In this document: positions 60,456-64,000 of the stretch, piece after piece
Numbering within the stretch: position 1 is the first letter of the stretch
Layout: each line of letters starts with the position of its first letter
Assembly (NCBI RefSeq): GCF_029024105.1
Contig: NZ_CP118963.1
Span: forward strand, 2,728,001-2,792,000
Origin: Acinetobacter lwoffii
Lineage (GTDB): Bacteria; Pseudomonadota; Gammaproteobacteria; Pseudomonadales; Moraxellaceae
Direction of reading: 5' to 3'
DNA: 64,000 bases
The notes under the pieces: model-generated
Databases searched by the model: none
What the model was told of the DNA's origin: nothing
Seen by the model: the letters and a program-made list of their open reading frames with translations, nothing else
Translations under genes and position numbers: made by a program

Positions 60456-60836
60456 ATGAATATGAAATGCTTATCCCTACTTTCCAGCTTGTTTCTCGTT
60501 GCATGCGCTACCGGCGGCAATCAGCATCTGCATCAGTCTCTACAACCTTATGTAGGTCAAACTGCCGCACAGGTTCGTAGCCAGCTTGATCTTCGTGCCA
60601 TTGGATTCAAGACCTCCCAGCAACCGATTCAAACTGCAAAATTTCTAAGCTACACTATTTTTCGGGATATGAATATTCCGATGGGCACGCCGAATATCAG
60701 TCAAAGTATCTCGATCGGTGCACCAATGCCGATACCCTCGAATGGTGGTTATAACATTGAGATGAACTGCCAAATCTGGTTTGACCTAAAAGATGAAATT
60801 GTTCAGGCGATTCGCTTTACCGGTAGAGCTTGCTGA
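60456..60836 (+). CDS. Small lipoprotein, paralogue 1
   Basis: 126 residues with a lipoprotein signal (LSSLFLVAC, lipobox LVAC at about 14-17). The mature protein is 109 residues with VGQTAAQVRSQLDLRAIGF, a Pro-rich segment and a C-terminal Cys (RFTGRAC). The following gene has the same plan (IGQSSQLIDQTLDLKRLGY ... RTTGRTC), so they are paralogues. The final conserved Cys may pair with Cys in NCQIWF/QCKITF. Function unknown. Confidence 0.8.
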   Translation: MNMKCLSLLSSLFLVACATGGNQHLHQSLQPYVGQTAAQVRSQLDLRAIGFKTSQQPIQTAKFLSYTIFRDMNIPMGTPNISQSISIGAPMPIPSNGGYNIEMNCQIWFDLKDEIVQAIRFTGRAC

Positions 60837-60980
60837 GCTGTACTCATCGAGTTCAAAGCCTGTATCGGATTAAATCAGGGATCAACCTCACCACGCTAAA
60901 CTTCTACCGTGTATCAAATCACAACAGTATTTTTGCATGGAATGCGCTTACACTCATTTTATTTGGTGTGAGGACAGCTC

Positions 60981-61379
60981 ATGAAGTTCACACTGATTTT
61001 AGTATGCTGTACAGCATTCAGTTTGCTTAATGCATGCAGCACCACCTCATCAACAACTGCGCAGCGTGATGCCTATTTACAACAGTTCATTGGGCAAAGC
61101 AGCCAACTGATCGATCAAACTCTGGATCTAAAACGTTTAGGTTACCAGCAGATCAGTGAGCCTGAACGCAGCGCAAAACAATTAAGCTATGTGGTACAAC
61201 GCCCCATTACCATTCCTTTGCCTGTAGCGCAGTTTCCTGCCACAGGAACAGGCACTGTACCGATTCCTGTCTCAGTAAGCCCTGCCGGCGGCTATGACGT
61301 CAAATTGCAATGTAAAATCACCTTCTTACTCAAAGATAATATTGCCACCGCGGTACGCACCACAGGCCGAACCTGTTAA
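60981..61379 (+). CDS. Small lipoprotein, paralogue 2
   Basis: 132 residues: lipoprotein signal with lipobox LNAC (about residues 16-19), then a domain parallel to that of the preceding gene, including (I/V)GQ, LDLKRLGY, PIPVSVSPAGGYDVKLQCKITF and a terminal TGRTC. No catalytic residues are obvious. Intergenic 144 bp separates the two. Confidence 0.8.
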   Translation: MKFTLILVCCTAFSLLNACSTTSSTTAQRDAYLQQFIGQSSQLIDQTLDLKRLGYQQISEPERSAKQLSYVVQRPITIPLPVAQFPATGTGTVPIPVSVSPAGGYDVKLQCKITFLLKDNIATAVRTTGRTC

Positions 61380-61406
61380 GGGGTTTAAGCTTTGAAATTT
61401 CTATTA

Positions 61407-61438
61407 TAAAAAAACGCAGCCTTGAGCTGCGTTTTTTT
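61407..61438. terminator. Bidirectional terminator between lipoprotein 2 and leuB
   Basis: AAAAAAACGCAGC / GCTGCGTTTTTTT around CTTGA, with A and T tracts on both sides. Confidence 0.92.
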
Positions 61439-61452
61439 GAATCAAAACAGGC

Positions 61453-62532
61453 TTAGTTCAATGCAGCAACGACTGCTTGACCCATTTCAACCGTACCGAC
61501 TTTTTGCATGCCTTCAGACATGATATCTGCCGTACGCAAGCCTTGATCCAAGACCTGACCTACTGCATCTTCAATCGCTTTAGCAGCCGCTTCTTCACGG
61601 AAGGTATAACGCAACATCATCGCCACCGAAAGAATCGTCGCTAATGGGTTTGCCAGGTTTTGACCGGCGATATCTGGTGCAGAACCATGACAAGGCTCAT
61701 ACATGCCCTTCCCATTTTCATCCAGAGATGCCGATGGCAACATGCCGATTGAACCGGTCAACATCGCAGCTTCATCCGACAGGATGTCACCGAACAGGTT
61801 AGAAGTGACAATCACATCAAACTGCTTTGGCGCACGTACCAGCTGCATCGCAGCATTATCGACATACATATGCGATAAATTAATTTCAGGATATTCGGCT
61901 TCTTTCAGCGCAGTCACTGTCTGTTTCCACAGCTCAGTTACTTCAAGCACGTTAGCTTTATCCACTGAACACACTTTACCACCGCGCAAGTTGGCCATTT
62001 CAAAAGCGACTTTGGCGATACGCTTGATTTCAGACTCTGAATAAACGTCGGTGTTGTAGCCTTGCTTCTCACCATTTTCCAGTTCACGGATACCACGTGG
62101 CTGACCGAAGTAAATACCACCCGTTAATTCACGCACAATCAGAATATCCAGACCCGCCACGATTTCAGGTTTTAAGCTTGAAGCATCAGCCAGTTGCGGA
62201 TAAAGAATCGCTGGGCGCAAGTTAGCAAACAGGTTCAGTTCGCTACGCAATTTCAATAAACCACGTTCTGGACGGATTGAACGCTCAATCGTATCCCATT
62301 TTGGACCACCCACGGCACCGAGTAGAATCGCATCGGCTTTTTTGGCCTGTTCAGAAGTCACTTCAGGATACGGTGAACCATGAGCATCAATGGCTGCACC
62401 ACCGAGTAAGCCCTGTTCCCATGTCAAATCAAGATTAAATTTTTCATTTACGCGTGTGAGTACTTGCTCTGCGGCTTTTACAATTTCAGGGCCGATGCCG
62501 TCACCAGCTAAAATCAAAATTTGTTTAGACAT
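61453..62532 (-). CDS. leuB: 3-isopropylmalate dehydrogenase
   Basis: NAD-dependent oxidative decarboxylation of 3-isopropylmalate. 359 residues with the family signatures ILAGDGIGPEIV at the N-terminus, ERGLLKLRSELNLFANLRP, ELTGGIYFGQPRG, the metal-binding NLFGDILSDEAAML and EPCHGSAPDIAGQ. It forms a minus-strand group with the small lipoprotein gene and leuD. Confidence 0.98.
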   Translation of the reverse strand: MSKQILILAGDGIGPEIVKAAEQVLTRVNEKFNLDLTWEQGLLGGAAIDAHGSPYPEVTSEQAKKADAILLGAVGGPKWDTIERSIRPERGLLKLRSELNLFANLRPAILYPQLADASSLKPEIVAGLDILIVRELTGGIYFGQPRGIRELENGEKQGYNTDVYSESEIKRIAKVAFEMANLRGGKVCSVDKANVLEVTELWKQTVTALKEAEYPEINLSHMYVDNAAMQLVRAPKQFDVIVTSNLFGDILSDEAAMLTGSIGMLPSASLDENGKGMYEPCHGSAPDIAGQNLANPLATILSVAMMLRYTFREEAAAKAIEDAVGQVLDQGLRTADIMSEGMQKVGTVEMGQAVVAALN

Positions 62533-62574
62533 GAGATTTTCCGTTTAAAACGTCAGATTCAGACCTGACAGAGG

Positions 62575-63138
62575 TTAAATTTTCTTTTCTACAAACTCTG
62601 CAATCCCGGTGACTGCATTATAGGGTTTGCAAAAACGACGAATGGTTTTTTGCTCTTGTACCAGATCTACGCAAAGCGGATCCGGCGCCGAAGAATTTAA
62701 TAAACTGCTGCTACGCGCACTACGGTCACGAAACATTTTTAAGCTATAGCGGTTATTGGCCTGAAAACGATGGAATACATGTAAAGTTTCCGCTTTATCC
62801 TTACTGATCGGATAAAAACGCACGACCAGTTCATGCTGTCCTGCCGGCACAGATAAATAAATCGAATTGGCCTGATTTAAATTTTTGGCCTGCAAGCGCA
62901 CCAGTTTCTGCTTCAGCGCCTCATCACTGATGCGGCCATTGTCGGCGTTGACAATAATGGTCTGATTGAAGCGTTCGAACTGACAATCTGGCGTCCCTGT
63001 ACAGTAGATCAGGGCATTGCTTTTGCTCTCAGTATTTTCTTTGGCATGTTTGAGTTTCATCGTGTCGATGCTTTGACATGCAGTCAACAGCACCGATACT
63101 GAACTTAAAGCAAGCCACTGTTTCCAATAATTCGCCAT
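62575..63138 (-). CDS. Lipoprotein of unknown function inside the leu cluster
   Basis: 187 residues from MANYWKQW (63138; an ATG at 63156 would add six). Lipoprotein signal with lipobox LTAC (about residues 17-20). The mature part includes ALIYCTGTPDCQFERF, YLSVPAGQHELVVRFYPISKD and RFCKPYNAVTG; several Cys could pair. No family is recognised. Gaps of 42 bp to leuB and 87 bp to leuD suggest co-transcription. A biosynthetic role is not evident. Confidence 0.8.
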   Translation of the reverse strand: MANYWKQWLALSSVSVLLTACQSIDTMKLKHAKENTESKSNALIYCTGTPDCQFERFNQTIIVNADNGRISDEALKQKLVRLQAKNLNQANSIYLSVPAGQHELVVRFYPISKDKAETLHVFHRFQANNRYSLKMFRDRSARSSSLLNSSAPDPLCVDLVQEQKTIRRFCKPYNAVTGIAEFVEKKI

Positions 63139-63225
63139 AATGTCTGTCTTACCCAATCAAAAAACTCAATAATCTTCCGATATTAGCAAGGGCATCGCAG
63201 TGATGCCATGACAATTTTTACTGAT

Positions 63226-63876
63226 TTATCCATGAATTTCGGCAAATACCCAAGGACGCGATTGTTTAGTTTTTTCTTCATAGGCACGAATATCATCCGC
63301 CACCTGCAAAGTTAAGCCAATATCATCCAGACCATTTAACAGGCAATGCTTGCGAAATGGATCAACTTCAAACTTAAAGCTTTCACCTGCAGGGGTGCGA
63401 ACTTCTTGTGCCTGCAAGTCAATGGTTAATTGATAACCTTCATCTGCCGCACATTCCTTAAATAACTGCTCAACAATATCTTCAGCCAAAATCACGGGCA
63501 ACATACCGTTTTTAAAACAGTTATTAAAGAAAATATCGGCAAAGCTTGGCGCAATAACAGTACGGAAACCGTATTCACTCAAAGCCCACGGCGCATGTTC
63601 ACGGCTAGAACCACATCCAAAGTTGGCACGTGAAATTAAAATAGACGCACCCTGATAACGTGGCTGGTTCAAGACAAAGTCCGGATTGATCGGACGAACT
63701 GAATTGTCCTGACCTGGATAACCTTCATCCAAGTAACGCAATTCATCAAATAAATTGTCACCGAAACCGGTACGTTTGATCGATTTCAAAAACTGTTTTG
63801 GAATAATTAAATCGGTATCGACATTGGCACGGTCTAAAGGTGCAACGATACCTTGTTCAACGGTATAAGCTTTCAT
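63226..63876 (-). CDS. leuD: 3-isopropylmalate dehydratase, small subunit
   Basis: 216 residues from ATG 63876 (MKAYTVEQGIVAPLDRANVDTD); a longer frame from 63918 lacks support. The swivel domain has DTDLIIPKQFLK and GFGCGSSREHAPWAL-type motif (here ANFGCGSSREHAPWAL). It works with LeuC, whose gene is presumably just outside the right edge. Confidence 0.97.
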   Translation of the reverse strand: MKAYTVEQGIVAPLDRANVDTDLIIPKQFLKSIKRTGFGDNLFDELRYLDEGYPGQDNSVRPINPDFVLNQPRYQGASILISRANFGCGSSREHAPWALSEYGFRTVIAPSFADIFFNNCFKNGMLPVILAEDIVEQLFKECAADEGYQLTIDLQAQEVRTPAGESFKFEVDPFRKHCLLNGLDDIGLTLQVADDIRAYEEKTKQSRPWVFAEIHG

Positions 63877-63892
63877 ATTTATTTCCCAATGA

Positions 63893-64000
63893 ATCCGTAA
63901 CCTCTCCCTAGCCCTCACTTGCGCTTCGTTTTAAAGCAGTGCTTAAAACTCACTCAGGAGAGGGAACCCCTTCTCTTGCGCCATTTGGCTCATGGAGAAG
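63893..64000 (-). repeat. Palindromic intergenic repeat (copy 4), running off the window edge
   Basis: CCTCTCCCTAGCCCTCACTT ... CAGGAGAGGGAACC is again the CTCTCCC/GAGAGGG palindrome type seen at 14505, 24590 and 57515/58819. It lies upstream of leuD; its far end is outside the window. Confidence 0.7.

Noticed and set aside
60830..61030. Open frame of 66 codons overlapping the gap between the two lipoprotein genes
   Set aside because: Starts in the stop region of lipoprotein 1 and runs into lipoprotein 2; looks like spacer sequence.
1..64000. CRISPR array, prophage, toxin-antitoxin, restriction-modification, secretion cluster or tRNA/rRNA genes
   Set aside because: None could be supported from the sequence; repeated units, integrases and phage structural genes are absent and no tRNA cloverleaf was noticed.

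Overview
The window is an ordinary chromosomal segment of a gammaproteobacterium, most likely Acinetobacter or a close relative. Evidence: moderate-to-low GC with AT-rich spacers, the tig-clpP-clpX order, the pirA/piuA/piuC iron-uptake genes, metX-metW coupling, the asd-fimV-truA order shared with Pseudomonas, and an IS4-family element. This is inferred from gene content and protein resemblance; no database search was run.

Layout. 1-3.3 kb: tig, clpP and clpX (clpX cut by the left edge), all on the minus strand. 3.5-9.2 kb: two TonB-dependent catecholate-siderophore receptors (pirA- and piuA-like) with Fur-box-like operators, plus the Fe(II) dioxygenase piuC. 9.2-14.5 kb: leuA with a long structured leader, then metX-metW-SEL1-repeat protein (translationally coupled) and rdgB. 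14.6-19.5 kb: AEC transporter, tatABC and a Tat-targeted PhoX phosphatase. 19.6-22.7 kb: NRDE protein, lgt, two paralogous small membrane proteins and a CHAP-like protein. 23-27.6 kb: a decayed lipocalin gene, thyA, folA, a DUF4105 protein, a META lipoprotein and msrA. 27.6-31.3 kb: exbD, exbB, tonB, purU and a TetR regulator divergent from a coniferyl-type aldehyde dehydrogenase. 33-35.3 kb: rpmB-rpmG and a YbaL-like antiporter. 35.5-46.8 kb, all on the minus strand: small unknown genes, an RRM protein, a UvrD-like helicase, glycerate kinase, a metallopeptidase-like protein, a NYN/OST-HTH protein, topA, a PIN-like protein and slyX. 46.8-57.5 kb: uup, a lipid A acyltransferase, an EEP-family protein, asd, a FimV that is split into two genes, an asparaginase and truA. 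57.5-60.3 kb: an IS4-family insertion, an AraC regulator and infA. 60.4-64 kb: two paralogous lipoproteins, then leuB, a lipoprotein and leuD.

How the genes fit together. pirA, piuA and piuC take up iron-siderophores using energy from the tonB-exbB-exbD cluster about 20 kb away, and all carry Fur-like sites. tatABC can export the neighbouring PhoX. leuA, leuB and leuD are three steps of leucine synthesis, and asd and metX feed the aspartate/methionine branch. thyA and folA form the thymidylate-folate pair.

I found no CRISPR array, prophage, secretion-system cluster, toxin-antitoxin pair or defence island, and no tRNA or rRNA gene. The most unusual items are the two-gene FimV, the pair of NYN/PIN-like proteins on either side of topA, a family of palindromic intergenic repeats (one interrupted by the IS with a 10-bp target duplication), a lipocalin pseudogene, a Tat-plus-lipobox PhoX and the structured leuA leader. 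None amounts to a clear new system.
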